Shown here in pieces: positions 1 through 7,709 of a DNA stretch of 64,000 nt. Made by a program: the position numbers and the translations under genes. Source of the DNA: Thermofilum sp. NZ13 (GTDB taxonomy: Archaea > Thermoproteota > Thermoprotei > Thermofilales > Thermofilaceae); contig NDWX01000001.1 of assembly GCA_002855745.1 (NCBI GenBank), positions 248,001 to 312,000 of the forward strand, read 5' to 3'. How positions within the stretch are numbered: position 1 is the first letter of the stretch; the number at the start of each line of letters is the position of its first letter. The notes beneath the pieces were generated by a model. That model searched no databases and had not been told where the DNA came from. It was given only the letters and a program-made list of their open reading frames with translations.

Positions 1-429
1 GTGCTGTACGGCGGCCGCAGGCTGGGCCCCACGCTGGTTGAGCCGACCTTGGTTGAGGTGCGGGACAAGCAGGCGCTCAGGGGGATGCGGCTGTACAGGG
101 AGGAGGTCTTCGCCCCCGTGGCCGTGGTGACCGACTTCCAGAGCGAGGAGGAGGCCATCGAGATCGCCAACGGGAGGAGGTACGGGCTCGACGCCGCGGT
201 CTTCGGCCGTGACCTGGAGCGAATAAGGAGGCTGGTCAGGTTCCTGGAGTTCGGGGCGATCTACGTCAACGACATGCCGAGGCACGGGATCGGCTACTAC
301 CCGTTCGGCGGCCGTAAGGACTCGGGCATCGGGAGGGAGGGGGTGGCGTACGCGGTCGAGCACGTGAGCGCGTACAAGACGATCGTGTTCAACTTCAAGG
401 GGAGGGGCGTCTGGAGCTACGCGGAGTGA
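1..429 (+). CDS. Aldehyde dehydrogenase, C-terminal part (GAPN-like), cut by left edge
   Basis: Only the last 142 residues are present. They match the C-terminal part of the NAD(P)-dependent aldehyde dehydrogenase fold: [10 protein letters not shown] at about residue 34, YGLDAAVFG at about 60, and [13 protein letters not shown] at about 102-114, a stretch typical of archaeal non-phosphorylating glyceraldehyde-3-phosphate dehydrogenase. That enzyme oxidises glyceraldehyde-3-phosphate straight to 3-phosphoglycerate in the cytoplasm. The catalytic Cys/Glu region lies outside the window, so substrate is an inference. The GTG at position 1 is probably internal. Confidence 0.85.
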   Translation: MLYGGRRLGPTLVEPTLVEVRDKQALRGMRLYREEVFAPVAVVTDFQSEEEAIEIANGRRYGLDAAVFGRDLERIRRLVRFLEFGAIYVNDMPRHGIGYYPFGGRKDSGIGREGVAYAVEHVSAYKTIVFNFKGRGVWSYAE

Positions 430-481
430 GCATGCTGGTGCAGCCCGACGGCAATCTTTTGCGTCGCCTGATGCGCACCGC

Positions 482-601
482 CTAGGCTAGGGTGCGCGCC
501 AGCCTGCTGTACTTGGGCTCGGTGAGGAGGACCCGCCTCTCGAGCCTCCTCGAGAGCTCCTCGCGTGCGAGGAATCCGCACAGAACTTCTGCTCCACACG
601 C
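482..601 (-). pseudogene. Possible C-terminal gene remnant
   Basis: A 39-codon stretch on the minus strand, closed by TAG at 482-484 and opened by a TGA at 602-604, reads like ordinary protein (…EELSRRLERRVLLTEPKYSR…) rather than noise, but has no start codon. I read it as the tail of a decayed gene. The family is not recognisable. The rest of 430-1100 shows no gene I can support: only short frames with odd composition on both strands. Confidence 0.22.
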
Positions 602-1106
602 TCACACCTAGCCGTGCTGCACGGCGTGCCTGCGATATGTTTTCTGCGCGTCGAGGGGGTTAGCAGGCGGTATGCGGTTATCCGCGGTAAGCGTAGGGGT
701 TTCCTGGGATGTTCCTGCGGCTTAGCGTGCTGGCCGAGCCGGGGGTTATGGGGGAGGTTCTAGCGCATAGTGTGTGAGGGGTGTGCTTGCATCGAGGCAC
801 TGCCGCGGGGTCGCACCGTCCTAGGGGCAAGTCGCTGGGCTTAGCCTCTAAAAGGTGGAGCTGGGTAAGCGGGGGGTTGTGCTTCAGTACTGCTTTGGGG
901 AGTTGCGCTCGCCTGATGCCGGTAGCTAACTCCGTGCCCCTCATGGGGCTGACCGGCACTGTGCAGGCTAGCAGGCCCTGCTGATGCTCGACGTTGGCGC
1001 TACGGCACTGAGCTCGATGAAGCCGCGCTGTGGCTCGCAATCTTGCTTTGAGCTCAGGGTGGCGGGGGCCCGGCTAGAGCGCACAGAGTCCCCCTTTGTT
1101 AACTTA

Positions 1107-1130
1107 GCTTGTTAACAGCAAGCTTATTAA
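1107..1130 (+). promoter_or_regulatory. vapBC promoter with inverted repeat
   Basis: An inverted repeat GCTTG-7 nt-CAAGC (1107-1123) overlaps a TATA-like CTTATTAA (1123-1130) about 30 bases before the GTG of the vapB-like gene. The placement fits antitoxin autorepression, as is usual for vapBC operons. That role is inferred from position only. Confidence 0.4.
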
Positions 1131-1154
1131 GGCTGTTAGCGTTAATGTGTTACG

Positions 1155-1394
1155 GTGGGCGGAGTGGGGTCGACGGTCGTGCTGGGGATCAGGGTGCCCA
1201 GGCAACTCAAGGAGGAGCTGGAGAGGCTGGGAATAGACTACGCTAAGGAGGTGAGGGAGTTCCTGGCCAGGCGGGTCAGGGAGGAGAGGGCGAGGAGGCT
1301 CAGGGAGGAGGCTGAGGCCCTTGCGAGGGAGATCGGGAGGCTGAGCGGCAACTACGCGGCGGAGTTCGTCCGGGAGGTGCGGGATGAGCGGTAG
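1155..1394 (+). CDS. vapB: VapB-type antitoxin
   Basis: A 79-residue protein directly upstream of and overlapping a PIN-domain toxin by 11 bases. The N-terminus (VVLGIRVPRQLKEELERLG) looks like a short beta strand followed by a helix, as in ribbon-helix-helix antitoxins. The rest is highly charged, predicted helix with EAEALAREIGRLSG near the end, as expected of the toxin-wrapping tail. GTG 1155 fits a leaderless start behind the TATA at 1123-1130; GTG 1164 is the alternative. The pair should act as a type II toxin-antitoxin module. Family assignment rests mainly on the partner. Confidence 0.75.
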   Translation: MGGVGSTVVLGIRVPRQLKEELERLGIDYAKEVREFLARRVREERARRLREEAEALAREIGRLSGNYAAEFVREVRDER

Positions 1395-1854
1395 CGTTGT
1401 CGCCGACGCTAGCGTCCTCGTCAAGTGGTTTGTCCCCGAGGACTTCTACGAGCAGGCGTCGGCGCTGAGGGACGACCACCTCTTCGGGCGCGTCAGGGTC
1501 GTCGCGCCGTGCACCGCGCCGGTGGAGGTGGCGAGCGCGCTTAGGAAGTACGTCGCGAGGGGGTTCCTCGACGCGGGTCGCGCGCTGCGGGCCTTGGAGC
1601 TGCTCTGGAGGATGGAGGTCGGGCTGGTGGGCGTTGACGAGGGGCTGCTTCGGGCGGCGCTGGAGTTCAGCCTGGCGAGGGGTGTGAGCGTGTACGATGC
1701 GCTCTACGTGGCACTGGCGCGCTCGCTCGGGACCGTCGTGTACACGGCGGACGAGAGGCTCTTGAAGAGCATGGGCGGCGAGGAGCCGGTTAGGCACATC
1801 AGGGACTACACCGGGTCTGGCTCGGCGCCTGGTGGCGAGCCGCAGACTCGCTGA
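1384..1854 (+). CDS. vapC: VapC-family PIN-domain ribonuclease toxin
   Basis: A 156-residue PIN domain with the acidic set in place: D8 (VVADASVLVKWF), E48 (APVEVASAL), D105 (SVYDALYVALA) and D123 (YTADERLL). These bind Mg2+/Mn2+ and make VapC toxins cleave structured RNA such as tRNA or rRNA. The start overlaps the upstream antitoxin by 11 bases, so the two are translationally coupled. The last 15 residues are rich in G and P and lie outside the PIN fold. All catalytic residues are intact, in contrast to the second vapC at 3260-3673. Confidence 0.9.
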   Translation: MSGSVVADASVLVKWFVPEDFYEQASALRDDHLFGRVRVVAPCTAPVEVASALRKYVARGFLDAGRALRALELLWRMEVGLVGVDEGLLRAALEFSLARGVSVYDALYVALARSLGTVVYTADERLLKSMGGEEPVRHIRDYTGSGSAPGGEPQTR

Positions 1855-1878
1855 GGGTCTAGGCTCTTGGGGTCGGCG

Positions 1879-1994
1879 GTGGCGCCGGAGGAGGCTCAGC
1901 TGATCCTAGACAGGCTCGTGCTGGGGGCTTTCGGATCTCAGCGGGTCTCTACGCGAGGATTAGGGAGGAGCTCGCGAAGACCGGCAGGGGCTAG
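1879..1994 (+). pseudogene. Frameshifted small-gene remnant
   Basis: From GTG 1879 one frame reads as plausible protein (MAPEEAQLILDRLVLGAFG). After one frame change near 1935 a second frame continues as ISAGLYARIREELAKTGRG and stops at TAG 1992-1994. Joined, this is a 38-residue amphipathic helical peptide. It lies just behind vapC and may be what is left of another small toxin-antitoxin component. No family is recognisable. Confidence 0.22.
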
Positions 1995-2047
1995 AGCCTG
2001 CACGCCAATTAAAGGGTGTCGGGCCCGCGGGTAAGGGGCTTGCGGCT

Positions 2048-2797
2048 TCACCTCTCGTAGCTGGCTACGGTGTGCAGCCCGAGGCTGCGCGCCCTCTCCT
2101 TGGCGGATGGGTAGATGAGGTAGCCGAAGAGCACGCCTATGGTCCTGCACGTGAGGGCCTCTGAGGCCGGCTTGTAGACGCGCCTGTAGAAGCGCTCGAC
2201 GTCGGAGTCGCTGATCTTGGACTTGACCTCTCCGAGGACGACGACCCTCTCCCCGTTGAGGGAGCCCTCCCCGTAGAGGTTCACCTCCACCTCCTCCCCC
2301 CTCACCTTGAGGAACTCCCTCCTCAGCTCCCCAACCTCGACCCCTAGGTGCCTGTGCAGCCAGCCGGGGAGGTCCACCCTCGCGATGTCCTCGAGGCCGA
2401 AGCCCACGGTCTCCGAGAGCCTCCCCACCTCGACTCGGAGAGCGTCGAGCCCCTCAGCCAGCTTCGCCACAGCGATCTCAAGCCTGGCAACCGCGTCCTC
2501 CAGCTTGCCAGTACGTGCCTCGAGGGCTGCGAGCCTCTCCTCCGACTTTGCTTGGGCTTCAGCCAGCTTGGCGATTGCCTCCTCCAGTCGACCTACACGG
2601 GCCTCGACTTCCGAGAGCCTCTTCTCGGACTTGGCCTGCCCTCTGGCTAGCTTGGCGAGGGCTTCCTCGAGCCTCTTGGCCGACGCTCTGAGGTCCTCTA
2701 GGCCCAAGAGGCCCGCCACGGCGTAGCGTAGCTCCTCGTCCTCCTTGAGCAGGTCGAGCAGCCTTTTCCGGAGCTCCAGCTGACTCATCAGTTCCAC
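2048..2797 (-). CDS. Coiled-coil protein with PD-(D/E)XK nuclease-like C-terminus (DUF3782-like)
   Basis: A 249-residue protein. Residues 35-140 are heptad-rich coiled coil, including two near-identical 28-residue units (44-71 and 72-99). The C-terminal 110 residues contain E171-V-N and GEVK (189-192), matching the metal-binding pattern of PD-(D/E)XK nucleases. This architecture is common and often multi-copy in crenarchaea and is annotated DUF3782; its function is unknown. GTG 2797 or ATG 2788 can start it, behind a TATA-like TTTATAAG at about 2815-2822. It sits between two vapBC loci. Confidence 0.7.
   Translation of the reverse strand: MELMSQLELRKRLLDLLKEDEELRYAVAGLLGLEDLRASAKRLEEALAKLARGQAKSEKRLSEVEARVGRLEEAIAKLAEAQAKSEERLAALEARTGKLEDAVARLEIAVAKLAEGLDALRVEVGRLSETVGFGLEDIARVDLPGWLHRHLGVEVGELRREFLKVRGEEVEVNLYGEGSLNGERVVVLGEVKSKISDSDVERFYRRVYKPASEALTCRTIGVLFGYLIYPSAKERARSLGLHTVASYER
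2501..2668 (-). repeat. Tandem 84-bp coding repeat (2 units) in the coiled coil
   Basis: Two consecutive 84-bp units encode 28-residue (four-heptad) segments sharing the core AKLA-(R/E)-(G/A)-QAKSE-(K/E)-RL and ending R-(V/T)-G-(R/K)-LE. A third, degenerate unit follows. Such in-frame repeats can expand or contract and so change stalk length. Confidence 0.6.
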
Positions 2798-2948
2798 TTA
2801 ATGTGGGTTAAAAAGCTTATAAAAGCGTTAAGACGAGGGGTGAAGCTGGGGCTACTGTTTCTACTGCGAGGCAAGCGCTTCGATGTTGTCTGCTCGCCTA
2901 AGCACCCAAGCTGAGTAACATATAAAGCAAGGTTTGGAAGAAGCATGA

Positions 2949-3302
2949 GTGACGGCTGGAATCCGCATGAGGGTTGGCCCCAAAGGACGGGAAGAGCTCG
3001 TCTCCGAGGAGGAATACCACAGAAAGCTCCTAGTGAGGGTCGGTCCCAAGGGAGAGGTAATTATCCCGAGGGCGCTTGGAGAGGCTTACCGGATCGTGGA
3101 GGGGGGTTACGTGTTCATCGAGCCGACGGAGCGGGGGATCCTGCTCAGAGGAGTCGAGGACCCGGAGGAGGTTGTGAGGTGGATCAGGGAGAGGAGGGCT
3201 AGGGTGGGGGGAGGGGAGGCTAGGCTGGGCGAGCTGGAGGGAGTGGATCTGGAGGAGTACCTGCGAGAGTCTTCGTCGACGCCAGCCTGGTCGTCTACCT
3301 GA
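2949..3302 (+). CDS. vapB: AbrB/SpoVT-like VapB antitoxin
   Basis: A 117-residue frame whose N-terminal half has the swapped-hairpin signature of AbrB-family antitoxins: LLVRVGPKGEVIIPRALGEA at about residues 27-46. This is followed by a linker rich in E and R that would wrap the toxin. A VGPKG motif occurs twice (residues 9-13 and 31-35). GTG 2949 or ATG 2967 can serve as start. The last 15 residues read over the start of the broken vapC behind it. Confidence 0.72.
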   Translation: MTAGIRMRVGPKGREELVSEEEYHRKLLVRVGPKGEVIIPRALGEAYRIVEGGYVFIEPTERGILLRGVEDPEEVVRWIRERRARVGGGEARLGELEGVDLEEYLRESSSTPAWSST

Positions 3303-3673
3303 ACGTGAAGATGCCTGTTGAGGAGGCGGAGCTGGTGGAGCGATTCTGGCTGGAGCTGCTCAGGGACACGAGCTGTACACGAACGTCTTGGCGCTGGACG
3401 AGGCGATCTACGTTTCGCAGAGGAAATACGGGGTGCCCTTCGCTGACACTCTTGAACTGGTGGGCAGAGCTGTTCTGCCCTACGTCGAGGTTCTCGCCGT
3501 GGGGGGTTAGAGAGTACCTGAAGGCTAGGGAGTTCATGCTGAGGCATGGGTTGAAGCCGTCTGACGCCCTCCACGCCGCCACAGTGGTGACGCATGGCCT
3601 GCAAGCCGTGGCCTCTGAGGATAGCGATTTCGACCGCGTGGGTGTTAAGAGGATATGGGTTCAGCGCCCCTAA
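3260..3673 (+). pseudogene. vapC: Frameshifted VapC PIN-domain toxin
   Basis: The PIN domain is split over two frames. Frame 2 gives VFVDASLVVYLNVKMP up to about 3365. Frame 1 then gives HELYTNVLALDEAIYVSQRK and on to PYVEVLAVG at about 3505. Frame 2 resumes as VREYLKAREFMLRHGL to the stop at 3673, with ALHAATVV and the last acidic patch (SEDSDFD). The second switch lies in a run of six G. No ATG/GTG/TTG sits in the right frame before VFVDAS. The two shifts compensate, so either the gene is decayed or two sequencing indels are present. An AbrB-type antitoxin precedes it. Confidence 0.7.
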
Positions 3674-3770
3674 GAGCAATGCTCGCCAGTTGCAACTGCT
3701 CTCAAGGGAGCCTCCTCGCTCGTGCTGGTAAGGTAAGGGGAGAGATCAGGCAACCAGTTTCCGCGGAACC

Positions 3771-3983
3771 CTAGCGGCTTGCGCCGAGGTGCTTGGAGAG
3801 GTACCTGTTCCATGTCGCTGAGGCCAGGTAGCCCGCCGCGGCTCCCTCGAGCGTCCGGGCGGCCAGGATGAGTGCGTAGAGAGCTGGGTTCATCCCGAGG
3901 AAGCCGAGGGCCACCGCCGCCGTCATCAGGGCGCTGTGAGCGCGGAGCTCGCCGCCGGCGTGCTCGACCCTCTTAACCATCAT
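3771..3983 (-). CDS. Small membrane protein of unknown function
   Basis: I place the start at ATG 3983, where a TATA-like CATAAAAG lies about 25 bases upstream; a TTG at 4025 would add 14 residues. The 70-residue product has two hydrophobic stretches (ALMTAAVALGFLG and ALYALILAARTLEGAAAGYL), so it is probably an integral membrane protein with a basic C-terminus. I recognise no family. It is divergent from the permease gene at 4193. Confidence 0.5.
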   Translation of the reverse strand: MMVKRVEHAGGELRAHSALMTAAVALGFLGMNPALYALILAARTLEGAAAGYLASATWNRYLSKHLGASR

Positions 3984-4025
3984 GAACCATACGTGGCTCA
4001 GGCTTTTATGGTGCTCCTTTTCCAA

Positions 4026-4039
4026 GGTTTTAAAAAACC
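4026..4039. promoter_or_regulatory. 14-bp palindrome GGTTTTAAAAAACC in divergent intergenic region
   Basis: GGTTTT-AA-AAAACC is a perfect inverted repeat lying between the divergent small membrane gene and the permease. It is A/T-rich and TATA-like and could be a promoter element for the minus-strand gene, or an operator over it. Function is inferred from position. Confidence 0.35.
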
Positions 4040-4192
4040 ATGGCGGGGCTTTCCGTTCTGACCCTCAACCTGCGGTGGGATGCTCGGGGCTCATCCCGCT
4101 TGAGAGGGTCCCGCCACGGGTGCTCTCCGGGGTCGATTACCGACGCGTATAGATTGGAAAGGCTCAAAAAGCCTCGGACAAGTTGGAGGGCT

Positions 4193-5734
4193 ATGCGTCG
4201 GGAGCTCAGGCGCGTCCTCGGCTTGGCGGCTTTGACCGGAGTGAGCGTTGGGAGCATGGTGGGCTCGGGCGTGTTCTCGACTCCCGGGCTGCTAGCCTCC
4301 GTCGCCGGCCCCTCCGCGGTGCTGGCTGTGCTCCTCATGGGCGGCGCGACGCTCGTGCTCGGGCTGGTGTACGCTGAGCTGGGGACGCTTTTCCCGAGGG
4401 CCGGCGGGGTGTACTACTTCCCGCGCGAGATCCTCGGCGACTTCCTGGGCTTCGTAACGGGGTGGAGCTACTACCTGTCCTGCGTCGTGGGGACGGCCGC
4501 GATCATATACTCCTTCGTCCTCTACCTCTCCTTCTACGCGCCCTGGCTCGCGGAGGGCCTCACGCTGACGGGCTACGGGGTGGGCCTCTCGCTGGCTATC
4601 CTGGCCGTCGTCACGTACGTGAACGTCAGGGGGGTTAGGCTCGGCGCAGGCCTGAGCCTGGCTCTGACGGTGGCGAAAGTCGCCGCGATCGCCGCGGTCT
4701 CGGCGGCGCTGCTGCTCCGCTTCAAGCCCTCGAACTTCTCCAGCCTCGCCCCCTACGGGGCGCAGGGCCTGGCGCTCGCCGTGGCGTTCGGGTTCTGGAT
4801 GCACGCCGGCGTCGAGTCTGTGAGCCTGGTGGGCGAGGAGGCGCTGGATCCCCACAGGAACATCGCGAAGAGCCTCCTCCTGACCATCTCGCTGGTGACG
4901 CTCGTCTACGCCCTCGCGTTCGCCGCGTTCGTCGGCTCCGTTGACTGGGGGCTCCTCGGCCTGCGGGAGGGGGACTGGGCCTCCCTTGCTAACCTCTCCT
5001 CCCCCTTCGCGGACGTCGCCCAGTCACTCGGCATGCCCGCCGTGGCCCACCTGGCGTTCATCGGAGCCGCGCTGAGCACGCTGGGCTGCTTCTCCGCCTG
5101 GGTGCTCCTGCAGGGCAGGGTCGCCTTCGCCCTGGCTCGGGAGTCGAGGCTCTGGGCGAGGCTCGGGGAGGTCCACCCGAGGTTCGGCACGCCGGCCAAC
5201 GCCCTGGCCTTCTCGTCCCTTCTGACCGGCCTGGTGATGCTCGCTGTCCCCTCGTTCCCCAGCGTGGTGCTCCTGTCGATGATCGCCGCGTTCCTCGCGT
5301 ACGCGACGAGCTCCCTGTCGCTCCCCGTATCCCGGAGGATGCTCCGGGATGCAGCGAGGCCGTTCAGGGCCCCCGCGCCGCTGCTGCTGGGCTGGCTGGG
5401 CTTCGCCCTCTCGACCCTCTACATGTACTGGGCCTGCTGGCCCTGGACCCTCACCGGCTCGTTGCTGATGCTCCTCGCCGTCCCGGTCTACAGGGTCTTC
5501 TCGAGGCTCAGCGCCGCGGAGCTCAGGAGGTCCTTGTGGTTGCTCGCCTACGTGGCTTCCGTGCCGATTCTCTCGCTGCTGGGCGACAAGACCTTCACGT
5601 ACAGCAACTTCCTCCCGGTTGAGCCCCTCGGCCTCATCCCCACTCCCTGGGACGCGGCCGCCCTGCTTGCGGTCGCCACGGCGTTCTATGTCTGGGGCTA
5701 TTATTCCGCGGTCGGGCCGGCCAAAGTCGAGTGA
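4193..5734 (+). CDS. APC-superfamily amino acid permease
   Basis: A 513-residue integral membrane transporter with about 12-13 hydrophobic segments. The first helix carries the APC signature GVSVGSMVGSGVFSTPG (residues 16-32), whose unwound glycine-rich segment binds the amino group of substrates in this family. A second characteristic stretch is AELGTLFPRAGGVYYF. ATG 4193 is chosen because GGAGGG lies just upstream and a TATA-like GTATAGATT lies at about 4147; the longer frame from 4040 adds non-conserved sequence. Substrate cannot be read from the sequence. Confidence 0.88.
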   Translation: MRRELRRVLGLAALTGVSVGSMVGSGVFSTPGLLASVAGPSAVLAVLLMGGATLVLGLVYAELGTLFPRAGGVYYFPREILGDFLGFVTGWSYYLSCVVGTAAIIYSFVLYLSFYAPWLAEGLTLTGYGVGLSLAILAVVTYVNVRGVRLGAGLSLALTVAKVAAIAAVSAALLLRFKPSNFSSLAPYGAQGLALAVAFGFWMHAGVESVSLVGEEALDPHRNIAKSLLLTISLVTLVYALAFAAFVGSVDWGLLGLREGDWASLANLSSPFADVAQSLGMPAVAHLAFIGAALSTLGCFSAWVLLQGRVAFALARESRLWARLGEVHPRFGTPANALAFSSLLTGLVMLAVPSFPSVVLLSMIAAFLAYATSSLSLPVSRRMLRDAARPFRAPAPLLLGWLGFALSTLYMYWACWPWTLTGSLLMLLAVPVYRVFSRLSAAELRRSLWLLAYVASVPILSLLGDKTFTYSNFLPVEPLGLIPTPWDAAALLAVATAFYVWGYYSAVGPAKVE

Positions 5735-5790
5735 GGCGCGCCGTGCCCCCCCCCCTTCCCCCTCAACGCGGGTGCAGGGTTCGCGAGCTA

Positions 5791-5800
5791 GGCTTATAAG
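5791..5800 (+). promoter_or_regulatory. TATA box of mntA-hepT
   Basis: GGCTTATAAG lies 22-31 bases before GTG 5822, the spacing expected for a leaderless archaeal transcript. It supports GTG 5822 as the start of the antitoxin gene. Confidence 0.5.
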
Positions 5801-5821
5801 GGAGGCGGTCGAGGCGTTGGT

Positions 5822-6271
5822 GTGGGCGTCGAGGCGTTCAGGGAGCTTGTGTCGAGCAGGCTGGCCGGCAGGGTTGTCTTCGTGTCGCTGTTCGGCTCCG
5901 TGGCTGAGGGGAGGGCTGGCGGGCTGAGCGACGTGGACGTGGCCGTGCTACCAGAGAAAGTGGACGCTGAGGGCAGGCTTCTGCTGGCTACCGAAATAGC
6001 GGAGCTGGCATCCGGGGCGTTCGGCGTCCCGGAGGACCGCGTCGACGTCGTGTTCCTCGACTCGGATGACCTGCCGATCGGGCTCGCCTACAAGGCGGCG
6101 GTTAGGGGAGTGACGGTCTACTGCGCGGAGAAAGCAGCCTGCAGCGAGCTGAAGCTGAGGATCCTGTCGGAGTTCCTCGACTTCCAGGTCTTCCGCGAGA
6201 AGATGGACCTAGAGCGAAGGTACATTGAGGCGCTGAAGCGCAGGGTGGGCTTGGGCCTTGAAGCTCGGTAG
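5822..6271 (+). CDS. mntA: MntA-type minimal nucleotidyltransferase antitoxin
   Basis: 149 residues with the nucleotidyltransferase signature GS-x10-DxD: G25-S26, D37 and D39 (SDVDVAVL). Members of this family AMPylate a tyrosine of the paired HEPN toxin and so silence it. It overlaps the downstream HEPN gene by 14 bases, the usual operon order. The last 40 residues are helical and probably contact the toxin. Assignment to the MntA/HepT system follows from both motifs together. Confidence 0.85.
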   Translation: MGVEAFRELVSSRLAGRVVFVSLFGSVAEGRAGGLSDVDVAVLPEKVDAEGRLLLATEIAELASGAFGVPEDRVDVVFLDSDDLPIGLAYKAAVRGVTVYCAEKAACSELKLRILSEFLDFQVFREKMDLERRYIEALKRRVGLGLEAR

Positions 6272-6686
6272 CCTCCTCAAGATCATCGAGAGGAATGTCT
6301 CGCTCCTGGACGGCAAAGTGGTGGAGCTCGGCGTCTCCGGCCTCCTTGGGGACGAGTTCCACCTCAACTCAGTCCTGCACATCCTCCAGACGTCCTCCCA
6401 GGCTCTGATAGACCTCGCTTCCCACGTGATCGCCGAGGCTGGGCTAGGCTACGTTGAACGCTACAGGGACATCCCGAAGGTGCTCTACGAGGCGGGGGTG
6501 CTCTCGGAGAGCGAGGCGGCGCTCCTGAGGAAGATCATCGGCTTCAGGAACGTCGTGGTTCACGGCTACACCGGCGTTTCCGTGGAAATTATCAGGACGA
6601 TCCTCGAGGAGAAAAGGTACCGTGACATAGTGCTACTGGCTGTTAAGCTTGCGGAGTGGGGTTACCGCGCGGGTATCGACCCGTAA
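6258..6686 (+). CDS. hepT: HepT-type HEPN ribonuclease toxin (DUF86)
   Basis: 142 residues, all-helical, with the HEPN catalytic motif Rx4HxY intact: R97, H102, Y104 (FRNVVVHGY). HepT toxins cut RNA; the tyrosine is the residue modified by MntA. TTG 6258 is the likely start, overlapping mntA and giving coupled translation. Because all motif residues are present, the pair is probably functional, in contrast to other accessory genes in this window. Confidence 0.85.
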   Translation: MKLGSLLKIIERNVSLLDGKVVELGVSGLLGDEFHLNSVLHILQTSSQALIDLASHVIAEAGLGYVERYRDIPKVLYEAGVLSESEAALLRKIIGFRNVVVHGYTGVSVEIIRTILEEKRYRDIVLLAVKLAEWGYRAGIDP

Positions 6687-6773
6687 CCTCCCTTGAGGCG
6701 CGGCGCGCAGTACGGAAAGGAGGTCTCCGAATAAGCAACTCCTGCAGCGCAAAGTTTTATCGCGAGCTCCGTT

Positions 6774-7709
6774 TTGGATCGTGTGCCTCGCTCTAGGCTC
6801 CGTGTTGCGCTGATCGCCCTTTCGGTTATCACTGTTGCCTCTATCCTCGCCGCACTCTTCGTCCACCAGCACCGCTTTGCCGCGAGCGAGGTGAAGGGGC
6901 TTGAGGAAAGGTTCCTCGAAGCCTACGCTCACGACCCTGAGTTCCGCGAGGCTGTCGAGTCGCTCAGGAGGATGGTCCTGGATCCCGAGGCAGAGTTCGA
7001 CAGGGGGAGAGCCTTCGAGCTCTTCAACCTCATCTTGTCCAAGCTCGGCCTGCCCAGCATGCCTCCCGAGTACTTCAACTGGGGGAAGTCGGTGAGCTCC
7101 AAGGCCGGGGCTCCACCCCCGCCGGTGGCCTGCGGCCCACCGCCCCAGCTCGTGCTGAGGATCGTGCAGCCCGCTGTGGACGTCGAGGCCGGGAACGGGG
7201 TCGAGGGGGTCTACGCCTGCTCTTTCAGCACGGATGGGGCTACCGCCGTTGAGGTCACTGTGGTGTTCGGGGACGAGGACAGGGGGTCTCCTGGGTCAAC
7301 GGAGGACCTCTGGTACGACGCCTGGAGGCTGGTCTCCTGGGGCAGGATAAAGGACGTGGAGACGTTCTACGTGGTCCTCTCGGAGCAGGGCGACTATGTG
7401 AAGTTCCAGGGCTTGGCGCTCGTCCTTAACAGGACGCTCGGCCTCAGGAGCGTGGCGCCCATAGGGAGCGGAGGCGCCGGCTTCTCCACCTCAGCCCACC
7501 GTGAGGGTCTGGAGGCCTTCAGCGGCCCCGCGCTCACGCTCTACGTGAACACCTGGAACCACGCGCTGAGCACAGTCGACGCCAACCCGGAGCTCGAGAA
7601 GCGCGTCTACACCTACAACCTCAGCGGGGTGAGCGTGGCGTCTAGGGTGGACGTTGAGAACACCCTCTCAACGCTGAGGTACGCCAGCGAGGTCAGGCTG
7701 AGGCCCTAG
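6774..7709 (+). CDS. Membrane-anchored extracytoplasmic protein, unknown
   Basis: 311 residues. Residues 9-30 form one hydrophobic helix after a basic N-terminus, so the protein is probably anchored with the bulk outside the cell. A proline-rich linker (APPPPVACGPPP) lies at about 114. The rest looks beta-rich (AVEVTVVFGDED, DVETFYVVLSEQG, GPALTLYVNTWN), and only two Cys are seen in the whole protein. TTG 6774 or GTG 6780 is the start. I recognise no family. It is convergent with the aminotransferase gene, the two overlapping by 4 bases. Confidence 0.6.
   Translation: MDRVPRSRLRVALIALSVITVASILAALFVHQHRFAASEVKGLEERFLEAYAHDPEFREAVESLRRMVLDPEAEFDRGRAFELFNLILSKLGLPSMPPEYFNWGKSVSSKAGAPPPPVACGPPPQLVLRIVQPAVDVEAGNGVEGVYACSFSTDGATAVEVTVVFGDEDRGSPGSTEDLWYDAWRLVSWGRIKDVETFYVVLSEQGDYVKFQGLALVLNRTLGLRSVAPIGSGGAGFSTSAHREGLEAFSGPALTLYVNTWNHALSTVDANPELEKRVYTYNLSGVSVASRVDVENTLSTLRYASEVRLRP

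Noticed and set aside
4040-4192. N-terminal extension of the permease from ATG 4040
   Set aside because: The extra 51 residues are not hydrophobic and unlike the family; a TATA-like element at 4147 and GGAGGG before ATG 4193 favour the shorter form.
5746-5755. Run of about ten C downstream of the permease
   Set aside because: Lies between genes; it is a simple homopolymer with no gene effect, though it may be a sequencing trouble spot.
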